Assembly: GCF_000019525.1 (NCBI RefSeq)
Contig: NC_010506.1
Coordinates: forward strand, 4,712,001-4,776,000
Source: Shewanella woodyi ATCC 51908
GTDB taxonomy: Bacteria; Pseudomonadota; Gammaproteobacteria; Enterobacterales; Shewanellaceae
Direction: 5' to 3'
Length of the DNA: 64,000 bases
The notes beneath the pieces were generated by a model that ran no database searches, had not been told where the DNA came from, and was given only the letters and a program-made list of their open reading frames with translations. Both the position numbers and the translations under genes were made by a program. This document shows, piece after piece, positions 9,164-18,053 of the stretch (positions are counted from its first letter, which is position 1; each line of letters starts with the position of its first letter).

Positions 9164-9247
9164 ATTCAGATTCACCAAGGCTGTCATGCCATTTGCTGAG
9201 CAAATCGCCTGCTAGCACATGGTTCACTTATTAGCAGGGCGTTAGGC
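9147..9247 (+). other. attC-like recombination site behind ORF A
   Basis: The 3' end is a textbook right core site, GTTAGGC at 9241-9247, preceded by AGCAGGGC. The left half TCATAAC-AAG-CTGCT (9147-9161) pairs with it imperfectly, and the intervening ~80 bases can fold back (partial pairing of the AATTCAG...ACCAAG arm with ...CATGGTTCACTTATT). Length 101 bp is within the range for attC sites. The left core is degenerate, as is common. Confidence 0.55.
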
Positions 9248-9259
9248 ATACAGGGAAGC

Positions 9260-9772
9260 ATGGAACCTTTAATCAATATATTAAATCGAGCTAGAGTCGG
9301 GCTTGAAGAAGGCTGGCTATATCTTCCTGAAAATTCCGATTGGACAGTAAATACGCTTGGAATAATTATCGATGCCGACTCTCTTGAGCAGCATGAAGTG
9401 GATGAGGAAGATGAACCTATATTTGCCAAAGAAAGGAGGCTAATACCCACTATTGATTCCGCCACCATTGAGAGTGTTGCGGCCTGTGCTGAAAATCTTG
9501 ATGACGATTTTAGTGAGGAATTACTTCTAGAGTCATTTGTCTACTATGTAGAATACGATGCCTTCTTACCTTATTCAGGGTTTAAGCCATTACCACCAGA
9601 GGGGCATCGAAATAAGCTTGATCGAGATTTCTATGATAGCTTGGGCGAAGAAAGACCTAATACGCCCTGCAAAAGAGAAGATTGTTCTCGTGGGGCAGTT
9701 AAATATAGTGTTCTATGTAGAGTTCATCACTTCGAAATGATTCACAAAAGACCATGCCCATTTTCAGATTGA
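9260..9772 (+). CDS. Hypothetical cassette-borne protein B
   Basis: 170 residues, strongly acidic, no signal peptide or transmembrane segment. The C-terminus has a cysteine/histidine cluster (CKREDCSRG...CRVHHFEM...CPFSD) that could bind a metal. No family recognised. The ATG lies only 13 bases after the GTTAGGC core and is preceded by GGGAAGC; the stop is followed within 6 bases by a GCCTAAC core. This tight packing is what an integron cassette shows. Base composition is close to that of the flanking repeats rather than the core genes. Confidence 0.65.
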   Translation: MEPLINILNRARVGLEEGWLYLPENSDWTVNTLGIIIDADSLEQHEVDEEDEPIFAKERRLIPTIDSATIESVAACAENLDDDFSEELLLESFVYYVEYDAFLPYSGFKPLPPEGHRNKLDRDFYDSLGEERPNTPCKREDCSRGAVKYSVLCRVHHFEMIHKRPCPFSD

Positions 9773-9777
9773 GCGCT

Positions 9778-9862
9778 GCCTAACAATCGCATTAAAGCCA
9801 CCCAATAAGCGCCTGCTGGGTCGGCACAAGGCCTCAAAGGCTAGCAGGCGCTTATTGGGCGC
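9778..9862 (+). other. attC-like site behind ORF B with a 17-bp perfect inverted repeat
   Basis: Starts with a perfect left core GCCTAAC (9778-9784) followed by AATCGCATTAAAGCC, very like known attC left arms. It contains a perfect 17-bp inverted repeat (9801-9817 with 9843-9859, arm CCCAATAAGCGCCTGCT). The right core is not intact: the expected GTTRRRY position reads ATTGGGC. The site may be a hybrid or inactivated attC. Confidence 0.5.
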
Positions 9863-9887
9863 GAATAGATAAAATTGGAGATTTAAC

Positions 9888-10397
9888 ATGGATCGAAGTT
9901 TTCCTGAAATACTAAAAAAATTGCATGAAATTGAAATCGATTATGCTGATGGAGAAGGGATTGATTTTGAACCATTCGATGAGTTTTATTCCGAGGAAGA
10001 AACTTCAGATTGGATTAAAGCATGGACAGGAAACGATACTCTAGACGGTAACGAATATCTGATCTATGGCCAAGATGGCACGGGTGGTTACGTTGCATTC
10101 TGGTGTGTAAGAAAGAATGCTGATTTGCTAGAGCAACCTATAGTATTCTTCGGGTCCGAAGGTGAGGTTGGTGTGGTTGCCCAGAGTTTTAGTGACTATG
10201 TTTGGTTATTTGCTAATGGTATAGGTCCATATGAAGCAGTTGCTTACCCAGATCTTGAGCGACCTAAAAGTCAAGATTTTATTCGTTTCGCAACTGAGTA
10301 CGCCCCTTCAAGTAAAAGTACAGCTAGTCAGATAGTCGAAAAAGCAAAAGCCGAATTCCCAGATTTCGAAGGTATAATTGATAGATTATGTCAGTAA
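9888..10397 (+). CDS. SMI1/KNR4 (SUKH)-like protein, cassette-borne
   Basis: 169 acidic residues. The order of elements fits the SUKH/SMI1-KNR4 fold: N-terminal helix (FPEILKKLHEIE), a strand-loop with YLIYGQDGTGGYVAFW, then IVFFGSEGEVGVVAQSFSDYVWLFANG, which is the typical 'G-x-hydrophobic ... F-x-DFL/Y' block. SUKH proteins are often immunity proteins against polymorphic toxins, but no toxin gene lies nearby. ATG 9888 follows GGAG by 7 bases. The stop is followed by a GCCTAAC core, so this is the third cassette-like ORF. Confidence 0.6.
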   Translation: MDRSFPEILKKLHEIEIDYADGEGIDFEPFDEFYSEEETSDWIKAWTGNDTLDGNEYLIYGQDGTGGYVAFWCVRKNADLLEQPIVFFGSEGEVGVVAQSFSDYVWLFANGIGPYEAVAYPDLERPKSQDFIRFATEYAPSSKSTASQIVEKAKAEFPDFEGIIDRLCQ

Positions 10398-10407
10398 TAT
10401 CAGCAGC

Positions 10408-10440
10408 GCCTAACAAGCGGATAAAGGAGTCGGAGCGAAT
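10408..10440 (+). other. Truncated attC-like left half
   Basis: GCCTAAC at 10408-10414 followed by AAGCGGATAAAGGAGTCGG, like the left arm of an attC. No right core follows; instead the sequence runs into family A repeats. It looks like a cassette boundary broken by the repeat. Confidence 0.4.
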
Positions 10441-10483
10441 TAGTCCCTTAAAACAACTTAAGATACTTTTTCTAATCAATGAC

Positions 10484-11040
10484 CTGTTAATTAAATCCAT
10501 TGCTCTAACGCATTTCTGTCCAAAAATATCAAATCGAAGAGATAAACAACTGGTGTGAACGCGGCTGTGACCTTCGACATCAAGGATGATGTCGCAGAGC
10601 GTATAGGGACATATTCATAGCGTGTCGCAGAAGTGTTTACACGTTCAGCGAGCCGCAGGCTATAGATAACAATGAAGTTATGATTTCCAACAAGCTAGTC
10701 AAATACAAACCCTACCCTATGAACCCAGCTTAAAAAGATATTTGAAACTTGCTATCTGGCAAGTCAGCAAGTTTTTGTCCAAAATCGAGTTACAAGTAAA
10801 TTTAATTCGAAGAGATTAACAACTGGTGTGAACACGGCTGTGACCTTCGACATCAAGGATGATGTCGCAGAGCGTATAGGGACATATTCATAGCGTGTCA
10901 CTGAAGTGTTTACACTTAAGCCTGCTGCAAGCAACCAACACCAATGAAGCTTTGGTGCTCAGCAAATAAGCTAAGTACGAAACTAGCCCAATGAACCCAA
11001 CTTAAAAAGATACTTGAAACTTGTTATCCGACAAGTATCT
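10484..11040 (+). repeat. Family A palindromic repeat, two direct tandem units (period 273 bp)
   Basis: A block of about 60 bases (10565-10627 and 10838-10900) is almost identical between the two units; the outer parts are diverged but still alignable (GAACCCA(G/A)CTTAAAAAGATA, GAAACTTG). Each unit holds the hairpin CGACATCA-agga-TGATGTCG (10575-10594, 10848-10867). The inverted copies at 7.7-8.3 kb belong to the same family, so the cassette ORFs lie between repeats of opposite orientation. No gene inside. Confidence 0.75.
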
Positions 11041-11060
11041 AGAATTGGTTTAAGCAAAGT

Positions 11061-11092
11061 AAAAAAGGCGCTAAGTTTTCACTTAAGCGCCC
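11061..11092 (-). terminator. Intrinsic terminator of the S46 peptidase gene
   Basis: On the minus strand GGCGCTTAAG / CTTAGCGCC with a six-base loop, followed by TTTTTT. It lies about 85 bases beyond the stop. Confidence 0.75.
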
Positions 11093-11175
11093 TTCTAGAC
11101 TTGTATCTCGTCGCTAGCAGTTCCTAGCTCGAAACTAACTTCTCGTGGTTCGAAGCCCGCGACTCTAACCTAAGG

Positions 11176-13332
11176 CTAGTGAACGATCTCCATTTCGGCT
11201 AACAAGTTATCTGCATTGTCCAGATACTTCATTACCCAAAGCATGTAGCGGCTATCGACTTGGATAGAGCGATTAGTCTCAGGATCGTAACCCCAATCTC
11301 CGATAATGCTCTCATAGACGCCATCGAACAGTAGGCCAACCAGTTCAGCGCGGCCGTTTAGGGTCGGTGAGCCTGAGTTACCACCTGTGGTATCTAGAGT
11401 CGACAGGAAGTTAACAGGCACAGAATCGATAGACTTCATGTAGAAATCGCCATACTGCTTCTGTTTAATTAGCTCAAGCTGCTTAGCAGGTGCATCAAAT
11501 GGAGAAACACCAGTGTCTTTAGCTAAGATACCTTCAAGACGGGTGAAAGGTAGCGCGCGCAGACCATCTTCAGGTGAGTAGCCTTTCACATGACCCACGG
11601 TGACGCGAAGGCTTGAGTTAGCATCGGCATAAACAGGCTTACCTTGCTCAGTATTAAAGGCGATAATCGCATCCATATATTGAGGACGCACCTTCATCAA
11701 CTTACCCGCTAACTCTTTCTCTTTCTTCTCTGCTTTCATATCGGTGTCATACATGGCAACCGCAAACTGAATGAAAGGATCATTTGATGCTTTAAAGTCA
11801 GCTACTGACTTATCCATCCACGCTAGGCGAGTCTCCATGTCACCCAACTGAGTGTTAGCGTACATGGTATCTAACGTTTTAGAGAGCTGCTTAGCATCTA
11901 ACATCTTGCCGATGCCAAACACCTTATCAAGTGCAGGAATACGCTCGCTTGCTGGCAGTACCGCATAACGCTTAAGCATATCTAACAGAACTGCTTTATC
12001 GACACTGGCGGCATAGCGACGATCGATACGCTCCATACGCGATTTGAAGCTTATCATGTCACGCTCCTGATAACCTGGCTCACGAGCCATATCATCAAGT
12101 TGCTTCTCATTGGCTAAACGGTAGAGTTTACGCGCTGTTGGCACCATAGTGGTGTAACGGATATAGCCTAAGATGGTGTCACGAGCTTGATTTTCCTGCC
12201 CTTCGGCAATCAACTTATCTAGCTCAGCTAAGGTTTTACCATACTGCTGTTGGCGCTTCTTATCTTGCTTGATCCAAGTGGCTAGGTCTGTCTCACGCCC
12301 TTTACGGTCATCGAGCATGGTCGACTTACCGTAGAACTCAATCATAGAGGTGAAGTTCTTAGCATAGTTAGCTAAGCCAGCAATTAAGCTCTCATACTTA
12401 ATGCGCTCGTCGCTCCCCTCAGGCGCAGTCTCTTTGATGATCTCAATAAAGCGCTCACGAAGCATTTTGCCTTCAGGGTAGGCCCACTCAAACGTGTTCT
12501 CCACCTCATTGGCAGTACGGTAACGGTTAGTGCGGCCAGGGTAACCTGCCACCATCACAAAATCACCGTCGCTCACGCCTTTGGCTGAAACCTTAAGGAA
12601 ACTCTTAGGCTCATAGGGCACATTGTCTTTGCTAAAATCGGCAGGCTTGCCATCTTTAGAGACGTAACCACGGTAGAAGGAGAAATCACCCGTGTGACGT
12701 GGCCACATCCAGTTATCGATATCGCCGCCGTACTTACCTACGCTTGCCGCTGGGTTATACACCAGACGCACATCGCGGATCTCTAACTGCTTCACTAGGT
12801 AATACTCAAGGCCACCATGAAAACTATAAACCTTACAGCGGTAGCCATCTTCGGCTTCACACTCGGCTACTAACGCCTTCTCTTTCTGCTCGATACCTAA
12901 GTAGTAATCATTACCTACCTTGCTATCTAACCCCTTTTTAACCTTGTCAGTCACATTGGTCACCGCTTCGGTCACATAGATACGTGAACCCGGTGTCGCC
13001 TGTAACTCTTCACCATAGGACTTAGCTAAAAAACCATCTTTAAGCAGGTTTTTTTCTGGCGTTGAATTATATTGAATTGAGCCATAAGCACAGTGATGGT
13101 TAGTCACAGCAAGGCCTTTAGGAGAGACAAATGATGCTGTACAGCCACCAAGGCTGATCACCGCATTCATCGGGAACTCAGTTAACTTAGAGATAGACTT
13201 TGCATCTATCTCCAACCCTTTCGCTTTAAGTTCGTCAGCCATTGCTGGCAGCTGGTAGGGTTGCCACATACCTTCGTCAGCCTGTGCGCCAAATGAGGCA
13301 GCAACAGCGACGGTGAGAAGCCATTTCTTCAT
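11176..13332 (-). CDS. S46 family dipeptidyl-peptidase (DPP7/DPP11 type), exported
   Basis: 718 residues with a signal peptide cut after about residue 18 (GAQA). The serine peptidase triad of family S46 is visible: His in TNHHCA (about 79-80), Asp in GGDIDNWMWPRH, and Ser in GNSGSP (about 653). The position that sets specificity reads LFDG (Gly about 671), as in DPP7-type enzymes that accept hydrophobic residues, rather than the Arg of Asp/Glu-specific DPP11. The enzyme would remove dipeptides from peptides in the periplasm. It is monocistronic with its own terminator. Confidence 0.9.
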   Translation of the reverse strand: MKKWLLTVAVAASFGAQADEGMWQPYQLPAMADELKAKGLEIDAKSISKLTEFPMNAVISLGGCTASFVSPKGLAVTNHHCAYGSIQYNSTPEKNLLKDGFLAKSYGEELQATPGSRIYVTEAVTNVTDKVKKGLDSKVGNDYYLGIEQKEKALVAECEAEDGYRCKVYSFHGGLEYYLVKQLEIRDVRLVYNPAASVGKYGGDIDNWMWPRHTGDFSFYRGYVSKDGKPADFSKDNVPYEPKSFLKVSAKGVSDGDFVMVAGYPGRTNRYRTANEVENTFEWAYPEGKMLRERFIEIIKETAPEGSDERIKYESLIAGLANYAKNFTSMIEFYGKSTMLDDRKGRETDLATWIKQDKKRQQQYGKTLAELDKLIAEGQENQARDTILGYIRYTTMVPTARKLYRLANEKQLDDMAREPGYQERDMISFKSRMERIDRRYAASVDKAVLLDMLKRYAVLPASERIPALDKVFGIGKMLDAKQLSKTLDTMYANTQLGDMETRLAWMDKSVADFKASNDPFIQFAVAMYDTDMKAEKKEKELAGKLMKVRPQYMDAIIAFNTEQGKPVYADANSSLRVTVGHVKGYSPEDGLRALPFTRLEGILAKDTGVSPFDAPAKQLELIKQKQYGDFYMKSIDSVPVNFLSTLDTTGGNSGSPTLNGRAELVGLLFDGVYESIIGDWGYDPETNRSIQVDSRYMLWVMKYLDNADNLLAEMEIVH

Positions 13333-13422
13333 TTTGTTAAATCCATTTTTTAATTATTAGTGGGGTAAAACTTACTTAAGTCTTTTTAAAATAACTACTT
13401 TCAAGTACTGCATCTTGCTGTA

Positions 13423-13436
13423 ATACCAATCGGTAT
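13423..13436. repeat. Solo 14-bp palindrome ATACCAATCGGTAT
   Basis: Near-palindrome equal to the two outer ends of the MITE-like element at 26552-26817 placed head to head. The same 14-mer occurs at 54668-54681. It may be an excision footprint or a minimal dispersed repeat. Confidence 0.45.
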
Positions 13437-13447
13437 AAAAGGCATAA

Positions 13448-13490
13448 AAAAAGTCGAGCTCGATATTTGCATATTCGAGCTCGACTTTAT
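13448..13490 (-). terminator. Strong intrinsic terminator of the aromatic permease gene
   Basis: AAAGTCGAGCTCGA / TCGAGCTCGACTTT, a 14-bp stem, followed on the minus strand by a run of seven T. It separates the permease gene from the S46 peptidase gene. Confidence 0.85.
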
Positions 13491-13575
13491 CATAGGCAAA
13501 GTGGGTTACAACCCCTTTGACTTAATCCCTTACAAAGCGAAATAAAAACCAGAGTAAAGGAGCTTGTACAACCCC

Positions 13576-14763
13576 TTAAAGCGCCACCATCAGTTGGGCT
13601 GCAATAATCACCGCCCCTAACAAGCCCACTAGCGTTAACGCTGGCTTACCGCCGCAGACTTGATAACCTTCAGTCACCTCTTTGCGCTGTTTCAAGACCA
13701 TTACAATCGGCAAGAAGATGATGATAAATACCAAAGGCACAGCCGCAAAACCGAGTACTGCAACAAAGCCTTCAGGAATATAAAGCGCACATAACACAGG
13801 TGGAACGAAGGTGATTAACCAAGTTTGAACTCGGCCCATAATGGTACTCTTCGCTCGTGTCAGCTCACTGATAAAATCGTACAAACTTAAGGTCACACCG
13901 ATAAAGGAGGTCACTAAAGCAAAGTCAGCAAACAGCGAAATACACTTACTTACCCAAGGTTGTGAGGCGATATCCTGCAGCGATGTAATAAGTGCAGGCA
14001 GTGAGCCACCAAAGCTATGGATCTGCTCTCCCCCCACTGTTCCTAACGTCACTAACAACCAGAGCACATAACACAGCAGCGGTAACGTTGAGCCAATCAA
14101 AAGTACTTTGCGCAGCGTTAATGCATCACCCTCTAAGTAACGCACTAAGGTTGCGATACACACATGGAAACCAAAAGAGGTGAAAACAACAGGGATGGCT
14201 GCCATCCAAAGATCAACCTTACCCTCTTCAATTGCCGCAATCGCCATCTGTGAAGGGCTAATTTCAGGTAAGAGGAAACCCACAGTGATCACTAGCAAGG
14301 CGATCATCAGTGAAAACAGAATACGAGAAACCTTGTCGACCCAAGCTACACCGAATGCGGCTAGCAGGCCTAAAGTCAGGGTAAATATCACCACCGCAAG
14401 CTGATTATCCAAAGCAATGCCAAACATCGCCTCAGCTTTTAATACCAGCAAGGAGGAGCCACCTGTCAGATAGGCTGCCGTAAGGGCAAACAGCAAACTT
14501 AAGAAGGACGCACCCTGTATTAGCTGTCCCCGCTTGCCTAAAATCTTACCTGTAATGGCATGGAGATTGTCACCTACACCAGTACGTAGGTTTACCTCAA
14601 GCATCAACAAAGAGGTGTAAGCTGAAACTCCCCAGATAACGACCAATAGCAGAATAGCTGGGATGATCCCCAGTGCAGCGGTCGCCAGAGGCAGTGCTAA
14701 CATTCCTGCGCCAATCGCAGTTCCGGCGACGATGGCAATTGAGCCAAGCATTTTTAAATTCAC
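13576..14763 (-). CDS. Aromatic amino acid permease (HAAAP family, TyrP-like)
   Basis: 395 residues, 11 transmembrane helices. The N-terminal GTAIGAGMLALPLATA motif and LEVNLRTG are hallmarks of the HAAAP family (TyrP, Mtr, TnaB), inner-membrane proton symporters for tyrosine or tryptophan. Length equals that of TyrP. Specificity between Tyr and Trp cannot be read from sequence. No TyrR box (TGTAAA-N6-TTTACA) was found in the 440 bases upstream. It has its own terminator. Confidence 0.85.
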   Translation of the reverse strand: MNLKMLGSIAIVAGTAIGAGMLALPLATAALGIIPAILLLVVIWGVSAYTSLLMLEVNLRTGVGDNLHAITGKILGKRGQLIQGASFLSLLFALTAAYLTGGSSLLVLKAEAMFGIALDNQLAVVIFTLTLGLLAAFGVAWVDKVSRILFSLMIALLVITVGFLLPEISPSQMAIAAIEEGKVDLWMAAIPVVFTSFGFHVCIATLVRYLEGDALTLRKVLLIGSTLPLLCYVLWLLVTLGTVGGEQIHSFGGSLPALITSLQDIASQPWVSKCISLFADFALVTSFIGVTLSLYDFISELTRAKSTIMGRVQTWLITFVPPVLCALYIPEGFVAVLGFAAVPLVFIIIFLPIVMVLKQRKEVTEGYQVCGGKPALTLVGLLGAVIIAAQLMVAL

Positions 14764-15150
14764 AAATTTGTCCTGTTAGATATATTTTTATTCTAGATTT
14801 TTGGTAGGTCTGATTTAGAACGACTTGGAAGGAGTGGTATTAGCAAGATATTTCATCATTATTAACAGCCCCCAATCGAATCAGGTCTACTGACCTTAGT
14901 GATCGCAATTGGCCTCAATGACTAGTTAATAGTTGTTTTACCCTATCGACAACGCCATTGAGGCTGAATAAATCGAGGAAAAAACAGATATACAGATTGC
15001 ATTACATCTCAACTCTCTAAAAATGACTGAGAGGGACAGTAACAGAGCCAAACCCAGTCGGCAAGCCACTTATGAACAAACAGAGTTGACGCTCAAAATT
15101 ACAACGATTTATAAACAGAAAGTTAAATAACGCCTCTTGAACTAAACATA
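14764..15150. other. Intergenic stretch, nothing recognised beyond promoter space
   Basis: About 390 bases between the permease start and the gbpA terminator. No ORF, RNA or repeat stands out. Confidence 0.4.
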
Positions 15151-15181
15151 AATTACAGGTCATTAGAGATGACCTGTAATT
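15151..15181 (-). terminator. Hairpin after gbpA, probable terminator
   Basis: AATTACAGGTCAT, loop TAGAG, ATGACCTGTAATT: a 13-bp perfect stem 29 bases beyond the stop. The T-tract on the minus side is short (TTTATG), so termination may be partly factor-assisted. Confidence 0.6.
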
Positions 15182-15209
15182 ACATATCTAACTAAAAACT
15201 AACCCAGAG

Positions 15210-16643
15210 CTAAAGCTCAATCCAAGCTAGCCCCCAATCTGAGCCGACACCTGGCTCAAAACCCGTAGCAGTTTCTGACCATTGAATACAGTAGCCACTG
15301 TATGGGAAAGGCTTACATTGGTAAGTCTTGCCATTTTTAGGTTGAAACACTGTGGTGCCAGCCTGATAATCCGCAATGCCTTGAGGAAACACATAATCGG
15401 CATCACCTGGAGCTGCCGCTTCAGTCAGGAAAAGATCATGATTTTGCACTATCACCTCCCCTTGAGTGGGCTCAGCCTTGAGCAACATATGGTAATGACC
15501 CGCCGCAGGCTCAATCACATCTATCTCAAATGATGCAGTGGTGGAGTTTACCTGCTGACTCTGAAAACCTGATGCCTGACCATTATGGCTACTAAGCTGC
15601 ACGCTAACCTGCATATCGGTATTGGTGGTGATATCGAAACTCACCAAGGCTTTCCCCTCATTTATCTCATAGCTATCTGCTAATGAGCTCACCTCCACGC
15701 TGTTTCCTGGTTCAGGCGCAATATCAAAGCCCACTTCAACTCGGTTGATGCCACTGCCGTCTTTAGCAAAAATTTCATTCTTACCATAGACAGGGACTAT
15801 CTCACCGGCAGCACTTTTCTGACCAGCCTTCATCTTAGTTTGCTCGCGGTTCACCGCGGTTGCTAACAGATGGGGCCAGTTATTTTTCAGCCCTTGCTGG
15901 GTATTTTCTATGGTGATGCTGGTTTGCATTGAAACCTGCTCCCCCTCAGCGGTGAATACCCGAGTCATAGCGCTGTCACCCACTTTAAGATCGAGCGCAG
16001 GGTTAATATTGCCCACATCACTCCATGTATCAGGCGTGGTGCTGCCATCATTAAAGTTCACATCAATAACGTTATAGAAGCTGTTAGCGGTATCGCCTAC
16101 CTCCCACAGCGCCAGAATAACCTGATAGCCACTGGCTCTGGCCGGCACGTTACACTCATGGGTGACAAATTTAGGCGGCTGGACCATATCTCCCTCAATC
16201 ACACAAAAAGGAGTCAGATCGAAACTGCTGCGACTCAGTGGTTTATTAGGATCCCAATTTTGTTCAGTCAGATAATAACGCCAGTTACGGGTCACATGGT
16301 TAGCGGTAAACTGCCAGCTAAACTCATTCCAGCCAGCACTAATGTCCGATCGACTCCATCGGGTCGAACTCTGCTCATCCAACGGAGCAAACGCCCCTTG
16401 TCCGGCACTGGCCAGCTTGCCGTCAACGGGCCCAAGCTCAGGAAACCCCGACGGTCCCTCAACACTTTGTGGCTCCCACTGCACCGCGCCGCAGTTAACA
16501 TTTCCCCCTTGGTTACAAGCGTAAGCTCTAGACTCAGGGCTCTTTACATAGCCATGAGCCAAGGCTGCAGAACTCATTAACAGACCTGCACTCGCAACAA
16601 GAGAGAGGCTAATAGATTGATTAATCGATTTTTGATGTCTCAT
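15210..16643 (-). CDS. gbpA: GbpA-like chitin-binding protein with AA10 LPMO domain
   Basis: 477 residues from the ATG at 16643 (GGAG eight bases upstream); the longer frame to 16688 would bury the signal peptide. After cleavage at SAALA the mature chain starts HGYV, so the copper-binding N-terminal His of AA10 lytic polysaccharide monooxygenases is in place; the second His lies in TANHVTRNW. Then follow the GbpA middle domain(s) and a C-terminal chitin-binding module (YQAGTTVFQPKNGKTYQCKPFPYSGYC...WSDWGLAW-type). GbpA binds chitin and host mucin N-acetylglucosamine outside the cell. Size is like the Vibrio cholerae protein. Confidence 0.92.
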   Translation of the reverse strand: MRHQKSINQSISLSLVASAGLLMSSAALAHGYVKSPESRAYACNQGGNVNCGAVQWEPQSVEGPSGFPELGPVDGKLASAGQGAFAPLDEQSSTRWSRSDISAGWNEFSWQFTANHVTRNWRYYLTEQNWDPNKPLSRSSFDLTPFCVIEGDMVQPPKFVTHECNVPARASGYQVILALWEVGDTANSFYNVIDVNFNDGSTTPDTWSDVGNINPALDLKVGDSAMTRVFTAEGEQVSMQTSITIENTQQGLKNNWPHLLATAVNREQTKMKAGQKSAAGEIVPVYGKNEIFAKDGSGINRVEVGFDIAPEPGNSVEVSSLADSYEINEGKALVSFDITTNTDMQVSVQLSSHNGQASGFQSQQVNSTTASFEIDVIEPAAGHYHMLLKAEPTQGEVIVQNHDLFLTEAAAPGDADYVFPQGIADYQAGTTVFQPKNGKTYQCKPFPYSGYCIQWSETATGFEPGVGSDWGLAWIEL

Positions 16644-17089
16644 TGAACACACTCCACTCAATACCTTGTCCCCCATAAAAAAAGGCAAGGTAAAAACAAA
16701 CGTGGTATTTGGACTGAACGGATCACAATAGGTATAGCTAAGATAGGTTCTCAGCCAGATATATCTATCGTGGCAACCCCGCTATCTTAATGAGCACTCA
16801 GTGAGTCCTGCACCTTAGACCGGAAGCTTTGCGTCCTAACTTTTCAGCTAGTTTGCCAAATACATGGATATCGGCAGATAAGGGCAGACTAATTTACCTT
16901 CTGCTTATCGTCACCGACAGGCATAAAATACGTAACAATGATAACGCTGTCAATTTTAATCACCATTTAAAATCAAACACTTAATCAAATTCATGAAAAC
17001 CATATATTTAACAAGTGTATCCAAGAAATTAAACTATTCTATCCCCCCTAATAAAGCTGATTGCACTCTGGTTTCCAGTCAGTATAATG
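16644..17089. other. Intergenic stretch between gbpA and the Mn riboswitch
   Basis: Holds the gbpA promoter region on the minus strand and the promoter of the riboswitch transcript on the plus strand. No ORF or repeat recognised. Confidence 0.4.
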
Positions 17090-17302
17090 AGTCCACTACT
17101 TCAGGGGAGTAGCCACCAAAGATTTTCTACCATTAGAGAATAGTTGGGTGAACATCAACATACTTGGCCACATCGCCATGGTGTTCACGACAATCACACT
17201 TAAGCTGAGATTGTTAGGCAAGACCTGAGTGCAGTTACCGCCGATATTGTTATCAATATTTTTAAGGGGGCCGGTTAGCTGTACTCGGATTTTTTGCCCC
17301 CT
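17090..17302 (+). promoter_or_regulatory. yybP-ykoY manganese riboswitch with expression platform
   Basis: Conserved blocks of the class are in order: CTACTTCAGGGGAGTAGCC (17095-17114), AACATCAACATACTTGGCC (17151-17169), and GGCAAGACCTGAGTGC (17217-17232). A hairpin AGGGGGC / GCCCCCT (17265-17302) just before the start codon is the likely expression platform that controls access to the ribosome binding site. The class senses Mn2+ and turns on Mn exporters, which fits the UPF0016 gene downstream. Confidence 0.85.
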
Positions 17303-17320
17303 AAATAGGAATTCATTAAA

Positions 17321-17887
17321 GTGGAAGCTCTACTCGCATCAACCCTCACCGTTGCTATTGCCGAAATCGGCGATAAAACTCAACTTCTAGCACTTATTCT
17401 AGCGGCCAGATTCAGTCATTTAAGCGGTGCTAAAACGGCTATTATTCTCGGCATTTTTCTCTCAACCTTAGCCAACCATTTTGCCGCAGCTTGGGTAGGA
17501 CAATGGGCGATTAGCTTTATCAGCCCAGAGCTTGGACGTTATTTAGTAGCAGGGTCATTCTTTGCCATCGCACTCTGGGTATTAGTTCCAGACAAGGTGG
17601 ATGAGGAGCAGAGCCGTTTTTATAAGATGGGGCCCTTCCTTGCCACCTTTATTCTATTTTTTATCGCCGAGATGGGCGACAAAACTCAAGTGGCGACCGT
17701 GGTACTTTCAGCCAAATATGACGCACTTGCAATGGTCGTGATGGGGACAACATTAGGCATGATGATCGCCAATGTGCCTGTGGTGATAGCTGGTCATTTT
17801 AGCGCAGAAAGATTGCCGATGACCTTGATACACAGAGGCTGCGCCGTGCTGTTCGCCCTACTGGGTGTGGTAACTCTGCTGTTTTAA
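17321..17887 (+). CDS. UPF0016/TMEM165 family manganese exporter (MneA-like)
   Basis: 188 residues, six transmembrane helices in two repeats. Each repeat carries the family signature E-x-G-D-K-T: AEIGDKTQ (about residues 14-21) and AEMGDKTQ (about 115-122), which form the cation site. Bacterial members such as Vibrio cholerae MneA export Mn2+. The riboswitch directly upstream gives independent support. The start is GTG at 17321 with AGGA 11 bases upstream. The downstream catalase gene is convergent. Confidence 0.9.
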   Translation: MEALLASTLTVAIAEIGDKTQLLALILAARFSHLSGAKTAIILGIFLSTLANHFAAAWVGQWAISFISPELGRYLVAGSFFAIALWVLVPDKVDEEQSRFYKMGPFLATFILFFIAEMGDKTQVATVVLSAKYDALAMVVMGTTLGMMIANVPVVIAGHFSAERLPMTLIHRGCAVLFALLGVVTLLF

Positions 17888-17931
17888 TCAAAAACAGTGA
17901 CAAGTCGCTAGCTAAGGGCTAAGGCCAAACA

Positions 17932-17984
17932 AAAAAGGTTACGAGTTAACGCTGAGATATAACCTCAATGCTTACCCGTAACCT
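17932..17984 (-). terminator. Terminator between the Mn exporter and catalase genes
   Basis: AAGGTTACG / CGTAACCTT outer stem enclosing ~30 bases, with a run of six T on the minus strand, so it best serves the catalase gene. The loop is long, which lowers confidence for the plus direction. Confidence 0.55.
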
Positions 17985-18053
17985 TAATATAAGTAACTCT
18001 TTAGCTGCTATTAGCTCGTAACTCGACACTCGCAGCAGCTGTTAACTAATGAG

